DNA from: Xestospongia bergquistia
Taxonomy: Eukaryota > Porifera > Demospongiae > Haplosclerida > Petrosiidae
Length of the DNA stretch: 64,000 bases
Reading direction: 5' to 3'
NCBI GenBank assembly: GCA_963965975.1
Contig: OZ014423.1
Location: forward strand, 4,986,301-5,050,300
The notes below the pieces were generated by a model. It had not been told where the DNA came from. It searched no databases and was given only the letters and a program-made list of their open reading frames with translations. Both the position numbers and the translations under genes were made by a program. Below, piece after piece: positions 1 through 11,789 of this stretch. The number at the start of each line of letters is the position of its first letter. Position 1 is the stretch's first letter.

Positions 1-986
1 TACTTGTAAAAATATGCGCATGCAGATGACACAATTAATATCTAGTTTTACTAGATAAATACAAAGCATTGTGGAAATAATCCAGAGGTTTCAGACAATG
101 CATATCTATCACTGTAAAAATAGATATTGGTTGAATTAACCAGTACTATGGTTATACAAGATTGTATGTGTACAAGAATTATTTGATGCAAACTGATAGT
201 AAACATCATATTATTTTAATTTCAGACATACTTTATAGTACATTAGGAATTAAAACATTGACTGTTTAGTCAATCTGATGGTATACATTATTAGTTCTGC
301 TTGTTTAATTTCATTACTTTTGTCAGTTTACCTAGCTACCACAAATAGAAAACATACTATTCTATAAAACATGTTACTATGCTATTTAAACCTAGGCAGT
401 GTCTGGAGTCCTGGTAATACAAAGCTGTACTTTGGTAATTTAATACTATACTCTAGACCCTAAATGTTAAACATCAGAACCTAAATGTATTAATTTCACA
501 TTAAAGTGTGTCATTCTTAGACACTGCCTAAACTTAATAACCTCCTTCCAATAACTAATTGGGCTCTTGGGTTCAGTCTGGTTCCCTCATGCACAATATT
601 ACTAGTGAACAGATAAGAAGTTCAAGCAGAGAGAACAGATATTGGGAGACCTAAAAGTTTTAGCCATTTTGTCTTAGTATGATACTGATATCCCAATGAA
701 CTGCTTAGCATAAATTATATAATAGATTAAAATAAAAATAAATTTCTCAATTCTCTTGAGTTTTATTTTTTTACTACAGGGGCTGAAGAATCTTAGTTCT
801 AGCATAGATAGTCTACTCAGTCTCTATGGTTAAGAGATAACAATCGCCAAATCGCAGCAATTTTGGCAAAAAACGTCACTTCCGCTTTGCAATAGAGGAA
901 CGTCATATATGCGCACATAGATCCGCCCACAGTCCTCTCTTTAAAAGCAGCGACACTGTTGCATTTTCACTGGACTTGCAAGAAAA
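1..986. other. 5' flank, no gene recognised
   Basis: No open frame or RNA gene is recognisable here. The stretch from about 840 to 986 is less AT-rich, contains CpG and GC-type boxes, and a TTTAAAA element at 940-946 lies about 40 bases before the first ATG at 987, so it probably holds the promoter of the NB-ARC gene. The missing 5' half of the COP1-like gene is not seen here. Confidence 0.4.
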
Positions 987-3900
987 ATGGCTTTCTTTAA
1001 GCAGCCAGTATACATCTCGTCAAAGCTACGATACATCCATACAACCATTCCAAAAAATAAAGCAAGCTTGTGGAGTTTGGTTAGTCCGTTCGTTAGCAAA
1101 GTCCTAGAACGCATTTTATTGCGTTTCGAAGAGAAAAGGTTGACGATATACCCTCCTAGACCGCTACATCATTTACAACCACGAGAGAAAGAGCTAAAAT
1201 CTCTACAGGAACTGATAATATCGTTGCAAAAGACTCGTGATAAGTTAGAACCTGATGCAGCGGTCATACTATTCGTCTCGGCCTTACCTGGTATGGGAAA
1301 GACCCAACTTGTACGGGAGTTTGCAAAACGGTTTCACGACAAACAAAACTTTCTTAGAAGAAAACAAGCATTTATAGGGACATTAGTTGCCTCCAGTAAG
1401 CGATCTTTCCAATGGTCATATGAACAACTAGCAAAATCCATATGTCACACTTTCAGAAGAGGGAACAGTATGCCTTTGATTTAACTTGATTTACTGATAT
1501 TTTTATTTTATAGTCTCAGCTATCTCGAAGAAATCGCTCTCTTTGTAGTAATTTTGATGAGTTATTGCATTGTTACTTCTCTCTCTCTAACTCGCCTAAT
1601 ACCTGTGAGTATACTTTCTGTAACAGTAATATAATTATATTTCTTAAGAAGAATTGTATTTTGCTTAGTATATCATAGTCACTGTATAAGTTATAGCATA
1701 TTACTATAATATTATTATATTAATGTTGGATATTATTATATAGTGGGTAAACATGATCCGTCAACTCAAAACACAGCTTCCTCCTCATCCTCATCTTTTC
1801 TTGAAACTCAAAACACAGCTTCATCCTCATCTTTTCTTGATGCTCAAAATACAGCTTCTTCCTCATCCTCATCTTTTCTTGAAACTCAAAACACAGCTTC
1901 ATCCTCATCTTTTCTTGATGCTCAAAATACAGCTTCTTCCTCATCCTCATCTTTTCTTGAAACTCAAAACACAGCTTCATCCTCATCTTTTCTTGATGCT
2001 CAAAATACAGCTTCTTCCTCATCCTCATCTTTTCTTGAAACTCAAAACACAGCTTCCACCTCATCCTCATCTTTCCTTGACATCCTCACTAGTGTAACCA
2101 AATACTCATCATTTCAAGAATTATCTACATTATATTATGGTGACGCACCTATTGGAACTGGCAATATTGTATCTAGTATTGAGTTTGATAAAGATGGTGA
2201 TTTCTTTGCTGTTGGAGGTTATACTAAAACAATTAAGGTGAGACTACTGTTGGTTTAATAATGTATGATATATAGCTTGTGTTGTTGTAAGTTACCATTT
2301 TATTGGTATCTTTACTATTTCTTAACCTTTTTTGATTGATTTCTTATCTTTTTTTCAGATTTTTGACTATTCACTAGTGACTACTTGTCAGCCTAAGATC
2401 AATACAATTTGTTATCCAGTCAAAGAGATGTCGTGCCATGATAAAATTAGGTATCTATTTATAATATATGCATGTGCGTGTGTGTGTGTGTGTGATATTT
2501 TGAACATAAAATTGTTGTTATATGTATATAACATTGCCACCAGTAGATAGGAATTGATATAGTATCAATGCAGGAAGAACAATATACTTTTGTTTTAGTT
2601 CTCTAGCCTATAATCCTTATTATAAGCAACAGTTAGCAGCTAGTGATTTTGGTGGTATATTATCAATCTGGGATACTCACCATAACAAATCTATCCACAC
2701 ATATCAGGTCAGTATAATCTGTGTCCATTCTCTTCTGGGGCTTAAGTATAGTATTACTCACAGCATGCTATAGTATTGTTATGTCTTTCATTGCGCAATG
2801 AAAGACATAACAATACTAACCTCTCAGTGCTTCTTCAATCCAAAGAAATGAGGATCTGGTATATTACTATTGAGTGTCTCATTCTACTATTTAGGAGCAT
2901 GAGAGAAGGGTGTGGTCAATACATTTCAACACTTATGACCCATCTCTCTTGGCTTCTGGGGGTGATGACTGTTCTCTTAAACTGTGGCATTTAACATTAA
3001 ACCAGAGTGCTCAGTCTCAACCAACACAATCAATTATTTGTAGTGTGAGATTTCAACCTAACAATAGATATTATTTGGCATATGGCAGCATTGGTAAGAG
3101 AATACATGTGCTGTGTAACAGAATCCATCAGAAAATAGCTTAGTTTCTATCATCATAGCAGCTCTAAGTGCAATGAACAAAGTTATGTATCATTTCTGCA
3201 GATTCTATAATTAGGTTAATGGACATAAGAATGTTTGGACAGCCCATATTATCTTTGAAAGGGCATAAAAATTCTGTTTCTTATCTGCAGTATGTTAATG
3301 ATAAGGAGTTAGTCTCAGCGTAAGTTACTATTACTGTAAAGATAGATGTCTGGCTAGCTGAGTGATGAATCAATTGTACTTTTCATAGCTCGACAGATGG
3401 TCAACTTAAACTTTGGTGTGTGGAGACAGGAACCTGTAAAAAAACGTACAAAGGTCACAAAAATAATACTAGGTTTGTAGGACTCTCTGTAAACAATGGA
3501 TATATTGCTTGTGGTAAGGTGTTAACATTTCTTTATATATGACACACTGTCTGATCTGTTAGGATCGGAAAACAACTCTTTATATGTTTATCAGAAATAT
3601 ATAAGTCAACCCATACTCAAGTACAAATTCATAACACCAAGAAGTGTTTTAGTAAGTTGTTTAATAAGAAGTACATATTTAGTGTACATTACATTATATT
3701 GTTAATGGAAAAACCTTAAATAGACTTAGTCAATTAATCCTACAATATGACACTGTCAAGTCGTTATTGTCTGTCTTCTTTAGCCTGTTGCAAATGATAC
3801 ACAGGAAGACTTTGCATTTGTCTCAGCTATATGTATTAGAAAGGTAAAGGACACAATATTGATACATGTCAAGTAACAATAGATCGACTGATTTTCTTCA

Positions 3901-6150
3901 ATCTCTAAAAATAGCTATGTTTGTATGTAAACCTCTGTTTCTTATTTTAGGGGTCAAAAAATATAACAGCTGCCAACAGCAGAGGTTTTATCAAAGTACA
4001 TGAAATGATTTTTGTTTCTAACTAATTATGGTGTACTACATATATAGATTCTAGAAATGACCTGACACAACAGGCTCGATCTCAGAGATGAAGTAGACTT
4101 TGATAGATAAACCATTGTTTCTTGTTTTCTTGCATTTGTAAAGTTATAAAATTATACTTGTTATATTAAGTGTTATTATTTGGTATAATAAACAGATCTG
4201 TTAGGTTGCGTTGGTGATCTGTTAGGAATATCAAAACTTGTACCTTGGCTTCCAACTATGCCATATAGTTCTTGTTACAGTGACTTTGTCAATTGTAGAC
4301 CTGAAAACATAAACCCTGTGGTTCATCTAGCAGTCACAGTATAGTAGTAATAGCTGATAGCCCAGACTGAACAAGTATTAGACCAACTTTCCCATTAGTC
4401 TTTAGCTACAGCAAATGAGTTATTTATTAACTTTGTGATTCTGAATTAATAGTTTCATGTTACATTGTATATTTTGAATGTTATGTACCACTAATTAATT
4501 CAGCTATGTTTTGTCTAACTAGCTTAATTCTTTGCCTTCTAGCTAGCATCTTTGACAGCTTTTTACTTTCCAAATTAAAGGTATTTAAGATAGTGTTTAG
4601 TTTTCTTAAATTATAATATTACTTAGATAAAAAATGAATAACTGACAAAAACCAAAACTAATTATATAAAGAAATTAAACCAACGTTAACAGTTATTTTC
4701 ATTCTTTTACGTAGTAAGTGCTCCTTTTCTTTTGTGCTCCTTTTCTTTTAAATAAAACTTTCTCCTGTTGATCCTATCAAAAACAGTATAATGATAAAAC
4801 AACAATTTGGCAACAATTCACTTATAATATCATTTTTAGCTTTCTTGTATTTATCTCTGACTATGTTTTATTAGTAGTTAGGGGTCAATTTTTCATTATT
4901 AAAGAAACATGTTAAAAGAAATCACAAAGTATGTGAATGCACACATATGACAATTGCATTGTACACTCACCCCTAGACCTAAACATTGCTAAACCTAATT
5001 TGTACAGCAAGTATACACTCAAATGAATTACATTTACAGAACAAATACGGTTAATATTGGTTTTACAATGTTAATACATTAATAATACAATCATTGAATT
5101 AATTATCATCACATATACAATTGTAGAACTACTAAAGAAAAGCGATGTATTATTTACATCTGTTTTACGATGTTAATGTATTAATAATACAATCATTGAA
5201 TTAATTATCATCACATATACAACTGTAGAAAAGCGATGTATTATTTATAACGGTTTTACAATGTTAATACATTGATAATACAATCATTGGATTAATTATC
5301 ATCACATATACAACTGTAGAAAAGCGATGTATTATTTATAATGGTTTTACAATGTTAATACATTGATAATACAATCATTGGATTAATTATCATCACATAT
5401 ACAACTGTAGAAGTACTAAAGAAAACGATGTATTATTTACATCTGTTTTACGATGTTAATACATTCATAATACAATCATTGTATATAATTATATTGATAA
5501 TACAACGTTAATACATTCATAATACAATCATTGTATATAATTATATTGATAATACAACGTTAATACATTCATAATACAATCATTGTATATAATTATATTG
5601 ATGATACAACGTTAATACATTAATATTACAATCATTGGATATAATTATATTGATAATACAATGTAAATCATTGATGATACAATCATTGTATTTTTTTTAA
5701 TATTGATTTTAATGTAAATATTACAATCATAAGATTATTGTCTGATAATTTTATCACTAATATTGTATAATTGTAAAATTTCATCCAAAAAACCATCAAT
5801 ATTACATCCATTGGTAAATATGCATACATATATAGTAATACAACTGATGTAAATATATTATTTTCCAAACATCGTATTTAGACTTTTTTCCCTGTGAGTC
5901 AAGATGATCATCAAAAATTAACTACTAGTTTTGGTTCACAAGGAGAGCAGAAAATAAAAAGCCTTGCAGGGGTTGTTCAAAAAGAAATGAAGAAACGAAA
6001 AAATTGGCTATTGATTGTTGATGACTTGCAAGAGACAAGTGGGAATACTGGTAATTATCATACCCACACATGTAATAATAATAACGGATTGCGTGGTTAC
6101 AGATTAGTTATGCAATTCTGTTTTGATTACTAACGTTTGACTGTCACACA

Positions 6151-6210
<60 letters not shown>

Positions 6211-9200
6211 CATATATATGCATGTTATACTTACAGTTTACATCAAATAATTTTGCTATATATAAAATGCAACCTATATATATCCATTAATCAACTATAT
6301 ATTTACATTGACATGGACCACTTCTGTCAAAGCATTTGGGACCTGATTTTGAAAGAAACACTGTTAAAACATATGAAAAACAGTTTTGTATACATATAGA
6401 ATAGTTATGCATTTATATAGCAACTGTATGCATACAAAACTAATATGTTCAATATGTTTTAATGGTAGTTTAACAAATCAGGTCACAAACGTTTTGACAG
6501 AAGTGGTCCCTTTTTGCAAATCAGGTCACATATGTATACATACATACACACATGTATATGTATATTATATATATATATATAATAATAATAATAATAGAAC
6601 AAGGTATTCCAAAATCATGGAAAGAGTATTTGCCACGTGCTGGTAATAATGACTGGAGAAAAGGGACTGTGATTGTCACCACAATGGATAGGAATCTTGT
6701 TCCTCTAATATCAATCACCCCTTTTGCAAAGTATAATATAATTATTTGTATTAAAATTTAATTATAATTTTGAATTATAGTGAATACTGTTTGCAAGGAA
6801 TGGAGACAGCAGATGCTCTTAAATTATTTCGTACTATGAGTGGTTGTATTGATGATATAAATGACAAAAAACTAGTAGAAATGTATAATGGAAATCCATT
6901 ACTTATAGCAAAGTTAGTTCTGTAATCAATGTATTAGTAAAATTAATTGTGTCATGCATGATGATTTAACAAGACTATACATACAGTTACATACCATGGG
7001 CTTTTTTTATAGTGCTGCTGCTTACATAGCTCAAAAGCGGGAAGCAGATCCGACTTACAACTCAGCTAAGTTCTGTAATGACAATCATGGTCTTGAGGCA
7101 GCAGAATCCGAAAAGCTCAAACACAACCTTCAAGTATATGAAAAAACTATGATGGAAGCATTAATAATGAAGATCAATCTAGATCTGCAGGATGACAATT
7201 TAAAGAAAGTAAACATGTGAAATCACAGAAAATTGCTTTTGCTAAATGTACATTATAACCATACTCTTTTCTAGATGTTTGTACTCACATCTGTTTGTGA
7301 GCCAGAACACATACCTCTATCTCTGGCAGAAAAAGTTCTAGATAAGAACAACAAGGAAACTTTGCATATTCTCAAAAAGTGTATGCTTTTCAATATAGAT
7401 TCAGAAAGTATGGGTACAAGACAAAACAGTCTAATAACTCAATTTTTGCGAAATTTCACAAAACAGTACATCATAAACAACAAATTCCAACTTTTTCTGT
7501 ACACAAACGTGTTCAACAAGCTATGATCAAATGTATTCAAATGATTAGAGGAATAGGTTAGTTTACATATTACATATATTCACTGACAATTTGTTAATTC
7601 AGAAGAAAAACAAAACCTAACGAAAATATTCCAAAATGTGATTGATTGTGTAGTGAAAGAGTGCCAAGACTCTGAAGATAATCCTGAGCTTCGAGTAATG
7701 CTTTATTCTCATTTGGATACCATCAAAATGGTAGGTATATATCCACTCTAAAAATTAATATGTCATTTTAACAACTAATTTGTAGTTTACATAGATGGAT
7801 TACTATAGAATATAGAATTCATGTGAATTGCTCACTATATAATTTGCTGGTATGTTGTAACTTGTACATACTAACAAATTATACAATGAGTAATTCACAT
7901 AAATTCTACATTACATAGTAATCCATCCATGTAAACTACAAATTAGTTGTTAAAATGACATATTAATTTTTATAGTGTCCCATACAAATATATCTGGTAT
8001 GCACTATATCAATTTGCAAATAGGTTAGTGACTCTTTGGAAGTCTTTACTTTCACAGAAGAAGGGAAAGCAGATTTCTATTATCCACTGGGACAAGCTCT
8101 TAAGCTTGAAGGCAAAGTTGAAAAATGTATTGAGTATTTAGAAGCAGCAAAGAGACATTACAAAGAGGCTGGTAAAGTAGAAGCTGTTCCCCGAGTTTTA
8201 AGAGCATTAAGCTATGCTTATTGCATCGTGGGAGATACTAAACGTAGTAAGATCCTAGGTATAAAAGCACTCGAAATGTCTATTAGTAAGAATAACGAGC
8301 AAGGTAACATGAATAAAAGTTTCCTGAATATTGCAATATACATTCTTATAGAGGTTGTAGGTTGTAACTGGACTCTTGGTGCAGCATATGCCCTAAACAG
8401 AACCCCTAAACTCGCTCTGAATTACCTGAAGGCATCAGTAGATTTATCACCAGGTATGGGGCAAGAACAGAAGCGTGCAAATGCATTGTCACATTATGGA
8501 AATGCATTGAGATTAAATGGAGACGTACACAAGGCTGAAGATGCCTTAAATGAGGCAATGAAGATTTTTGAAGACACAATACCTAACATCAAACATCATG
8601 GTAAGCCTAACATGTAAATACCCTCATCAATATATAAAATACCAATGCAAGCATGCATACATACTATATACCATGCAGCCAGTACATATGCACACACATA
8701 TTTACTATGTATGATGCAAATGAATTTATAATAACACTAATATTCATGCTCCTCCAACTGTGACTTACATTAGCTTTATTTTTCTGTATGCTGCACACAT
8801 TGTTTGGGCCACACATTATGTCTGAGCAACACATCTCCTACCAGCTATGCAATCTCTAATATCAGGGTTTAGTGTGTGCATGGTATTAGGATCCTAAAAG
8901 AATTATAAGATAATTTTTCTGTAATTATAATCTTGTTTTCTAGTACGGAGTAGTACACATCATATTATGCTATCATACAAACAATACTTTTGTACATGTC
9001 CACATACAGATGGCCAGTTATGCTTGCTACATCTTGGTCTTCTCTATTTGTCTCAAGAAAGATTAATAGACAGTCAGAAGACATTAGGAAAAGCATTAAA
9101 CTATGCAGTTGACCTCTTCACTCCTGACAATCCTCATGTATGTTCTATTCCAATATTATATGCTAAATATTTCATGATGCTATGTCCTTAGACTCATTTT

Positions 9201-9935
9201 ACACAAGGAGCCATGGCAAAAGCACTGTACAAAGCTGGAGACATGGAAAGGGCCGAATCCAAAATCATAAAATCCATTCAAGGATATGAAATGCAAATTA
9301 GTCCATACGGTTTTCGTCAAGAGCATCCCCATTACATAACAATGGTGATCGACTTAAGTGAGATATATGCAGAACAAGGAAAACATGAGGAAGCAATGGA
9401 ACAATTAAAAAAGTGTGAACTATTATGTAAATTAAACAAGGAAAAAACTTTGTTAGATGTCCAGCTATGTTTTGGCAATGCATTTGCATTCTGGAAGTCT
9501 AAAGACCTAACAACAGCATTAATGTCAGCAGAGAAAGGATCTAGTCTGCTAGAAGATATGGGATATAGCGATCATCCTTATTATGCTAAAGCCAACTTCC
9601 TAATTAGCCAAATTAGAATTGAAAGATCACAAAATGATGATATCGGAGAAGCAGTTGAATGTTTAAACAGAGCCCAAACTATATTAAGTCGGAAGTTCAA
9701 TACGCCTATACCTGTAGCTACTGTCATTGAGTGTAAAATCCTTCAGCTTCAAGCAGATTTATCTACAAATGATAGCTTTAAAAAAGAGTGTCTTCAAAAA
9801 GCCAGCAAAATACTTCAATTAAAAATAGATAGAGAATCAAATAGAAAGAAAGAAGAACACATGGACTTGCCTGTTCTCTTGAAATGGAGAGAAAACTACA
9901 GTGAGATGACACAAAAACTAAAAGGGTTAAATTAG
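987..9935 (+). CDS. NB-ARC ATPase with C-terminal TPR repeats (12 exons)
   Basis: Predicted STAND-class signalling ATPase, the architecture of Apaf-1-like and NLR-like sensors: a nucleotide switch followed by a TPR ligand-sensing or scaffold region. Exons read as 987-1467, 5904-6050, 6598-6730, 6781-6912, 7013-7208, 7275-7413, 7467-7556, 7603-7730, 8024-8303, 8361-8600, 9010-9137 and 9192-9935; they join in phase and give 945 residues. Visible motifs are the P-loop GMGKTQ in exon 1, Walker B WLLIVDD in exon 2, the sensor GTVIVTT in exon 3, a GxPL-type motif GNPLLIA in exon 4, and the winged-helix motif FSVHKRVQQ in exon 7. Exons 9-12 are helical repeats with TPR spacing. The N-terminal 80 residues show no recognised domain. 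Intron 1 is 4.4 kb and contains the COP1-like exons; most other introns are 45-60 bases. The first splice (1467 to 5904) is the weakest part of the model; a GTAAGC donor at 1396 has the same phase. Confidence 0.75.
1514..4025 (+). CDS. COP1: COP1-type WD40 domain, 5' half missing (10 exons)
   Basis: Matches the C-terminal half of the COP1 (RFWD2) E3 ubiquitin ligase, whose WD40 propeller recruits substrates and Tribbles-type adaptors. Exons 1514-1604, 1744-2237, 2359-2450, 2599-2707, 2895-3093, 3202-3319, 3389-3513, 3563-3651, 3784-3843 and 3951-4025 join in phase into 483 codons with no stop until a terminal TAA. Recognisable COP1 segments include NFDELLHCYFS, SSIEFDKDGDFFAVGG, EMSCHDKI, LASGGDDCSLKLW, KGHKNSVSY, ASTDGQLKLW, RFVGLSVN and CGSENNSLY. 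The RING and coiled-coil half is absent, exon 1 is preceded directly by an in-frame TAG in the intron, and no in-frame ATG occurs until the third exon. It therefore cannot start itself: it is a truncated copy, or is spliced from an exon outside the window or from the NB-ARC first exon by a weak donor. The phase-1 donors at 1396 and 1468 do not fit its phase-0 acceptor. Confidence 0.8.
1772..2070 (+). repeat. Coding minisatellite, 78-base unit
   Basis: Nearly identical 78-base units, about 3.5 copies, lie inside the second COP1-like exon. Each encodes 26 residues alternating two serine runs with FLETQNTA and FLDAQNTA. The period is a multiple of three, so the frame stays open. It expands the linker between the coiled-coil edge and the first WD40 blade. 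Confidence 0.85.
5061..5450. repeat. Tandem repeat, ~91-102 base unit, 4 copies
   Basis: Units start at about 5061, 5162, 5253 and 5344, each beginning with TTTTAC(A/G)ATGTTAAT and carrying an ATTATCATCACATATACAA core. Two units contain an extra ACTACTAAAG-type stretch. Non-coding, in intron 1 of the NB-ARC gene. Confidence 0.8.
5451..5690. repeat. Tandem repeat, 52-base unit
   Basis: ACGTTAATACATT recurs at 5505, 5557 and 5609, exactly 52 bases apart, with degenerate copies on both sides. It shares the AATACAATCATT core with the preceding 91-102 base array, so it is probably a shortened derivative of it. Confidence 0.8.
6153..6204. repeat. (TA)n microsatellite
   Basis: An uninterrupted run of TA dinucleotides in intron 2 of the NB-ARC gene. 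Confidence 0.95.
6315..6509. mobile_element. MITE-like element with ~35-base inverted ends
   Basis: The left end GGACCACTTCTGTCAAA (6315 on) and the right end TTTGACAGAAGTGGTCC (to 6509) are inverted copies, with matching continues inward to about 35 bases on each side (6315-6349 and 6475-6509). There is no coding capacity. It sits in intron 2 of the NB-ARC gene. I could not define a target duplication. Confidence 0.65.
7744..7977. mobile_element. Foldback MITE, ~100-base arms
   Basis: The left arm starts CACTCTAAAAATTAATATG and the right arm ends CATATTAATTTTTATAGTG. The two arms match as inverted copies over roughly 100 bases each, leaving a short central loop. The element fills most of NB-ARC intron 8 (7731-8023). 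No coding capacity. Confidence 0.75.
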
Positions 9936-11789
9936 AAAATTATCATTTAGAATTAACATATGACATACCTATAAGTAACTATAATATTATAGCTGTGTGT
10001 ATTTACCAGTATATATTAGTTACATTTATATGCCAGTACTTGATTAGCCAATTAAGTATTTGTGCAAAACTATTTTCATTTATAACAATTTCAGTAGTCA
10101 GTTCTGTATTAAAGAAATATTCAACAAGTTAATTAGTAGCTTAAGTTTCTATCTTTAAAGATTTTCAATATAAACATGAAGTTGTTGTTCCATGAAGAAT
10201 GTCACTCAAATTTATCCTTAGTCCAACAGACATCAGAATAGGTACCTTAAACCTCTATTAATTGTGTGTACTAATTTAAGCAAATTTAGCAAATTTAACA
10301 TTTGCTAATATTTTGTACACACTATAAAGTTTAATATCTTATGGTTAAATGGTATGACTGGAAAGATTGCATGCTAATACATGCTAAATCTGATCACTAA
10401 ATTAAGTAGACACAATCAATAGTCAGTTTAAGGAAAGTTACCACAGATATTTTAATATGGGATATCTAGAAATTTTGTTGTCAGATATGTGAATTATATT
10501 CATAATCCTCAAACCACAAAATTAAAACATGTGATTGAATAGACAGTATGCTATATCTGACTTTCAATAACATATGAATAGCTTTAATTGTATGTGTGAC
10601 AGCTCCAAATAAGACATGAATATGTTTATTTGTATGTGTGCCTATACTTTACCAACACATGAATACTTCCTATATCTTATGCCTTAAGCTTACTTCTAAT
10701 TTTAGCAGTTTTAGTTTAATTGCTACAATTTCTGCACATTAAAATTTAATTTCACAGTTAAAATTAAGTTGAATTGGACATGACTTGGAAATTTGCTAAA
10801 TTAGTACACAATGAATTTCAATGTTTAATTTAGTAGATTCAATAGAGGCTTGAGGTATACCTTGGTTCGGGTTTAGTTTAGATGGGTAGATAATTCTGGT
10901 TTGATAAGCTAAACATTTCTTTTTTTGTATAGTGCATTTTTTTCATTTTTTTGGTAGTAATGGTGGATAGAATATTAAAAGCACTAAAAACCCTATTAAA
11001 GCATTGATGCACACGAATACCTTGTTTTTAGTCATACGTGTTGTAATTAATTTTCAAGAAATCTAACTAGATACATAAGTATTGTTCTACCAGATAACAG
11101 AACAGCAGGATGTGTAAAACAAGATACCACAAATATCACCCATACGTTATAACATTGGCAATTATAAACACTATATAGATGTCTGGTGGCGTATTGTCAA
11201 TTGGACAATTATGCAGGGTGATGTCTGGTATCATCACTTCCATCTTGTAGTCAGATAATTCATTAATTAAAGAGAAGGCATCTAATGACTTCAGTGCATG
11301 TGGTATGGTAGCAGTGGATATGTATATGTGGCCACAGAATCTATAAGTTAATATCAATCTGATAAAAACGACATAAACAAGGTAGCAGTGATGATGAACA
11401 GTGTTTGATACATTGTGTATGTGTGTTATTATGATGTTACTGCATGGCTGTTATGAGTATCTTATTTGTATTGTTTTTATATGACTGATTACCATCCTTA
11501 TATACATCCATTTTAAAGAAATTTGATGATCTTGCTTAATGCTGTTAGCTACTAATGGACAACATAAGCTATTCTTATATAGGCAATGGTTTGCCTGATT
11601 CCTAAACAACAAGTATAAATATAGCCCAAAGTTATCATTGATTTGGATTATTGATTTAGGTTATACCACAAGTTCTAAACATAAACTTAATGGAGAAGTG
11701 CATTTCTCTATTTTACATATACAATAACATAAGGGCAACTAAAAAAAGGAACAAGACAGGAATGAAATGGGAACAGAAACAGTAAATAG
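9936..11789. other. Intergenic, no gene recognised
   Basis: AT-rich, with scattered short inverted and direct motifs (for example AATTTAGCAAATTTAACA near 10285). A 73-codon minus-strand open frame at 11136-11357 has no recognised domain and no clear splice context, so I do not call it a gene. Confidence 0.4.

Noticed and set aside
987-1604. A simple P-loop to COP1 WD40 splice using the GTATGC donor at 1468 and acceptor at 1513
   Set aside because: The intron would be only 46 bases with good ends, but the phase is wrong and the join meets a stop after a few codons.
1720-2097. Two further repeat-rich open frames, one on each strand, over the minisatellite
   Set aside because: They arise because the 78-base period keeps every frame open; only the frame that joins the WD40 exons is supported by splicing.
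5061-5690. CRISPR-like regular repeats
   Set aside because: The units are contiguous tandem copies without unique spacers, in an animal intron.
11136-11357. 73-codon minus-strand open frame
   Set aside because: No domain, no flanking splice signals, and composition like the surrounding spacer.
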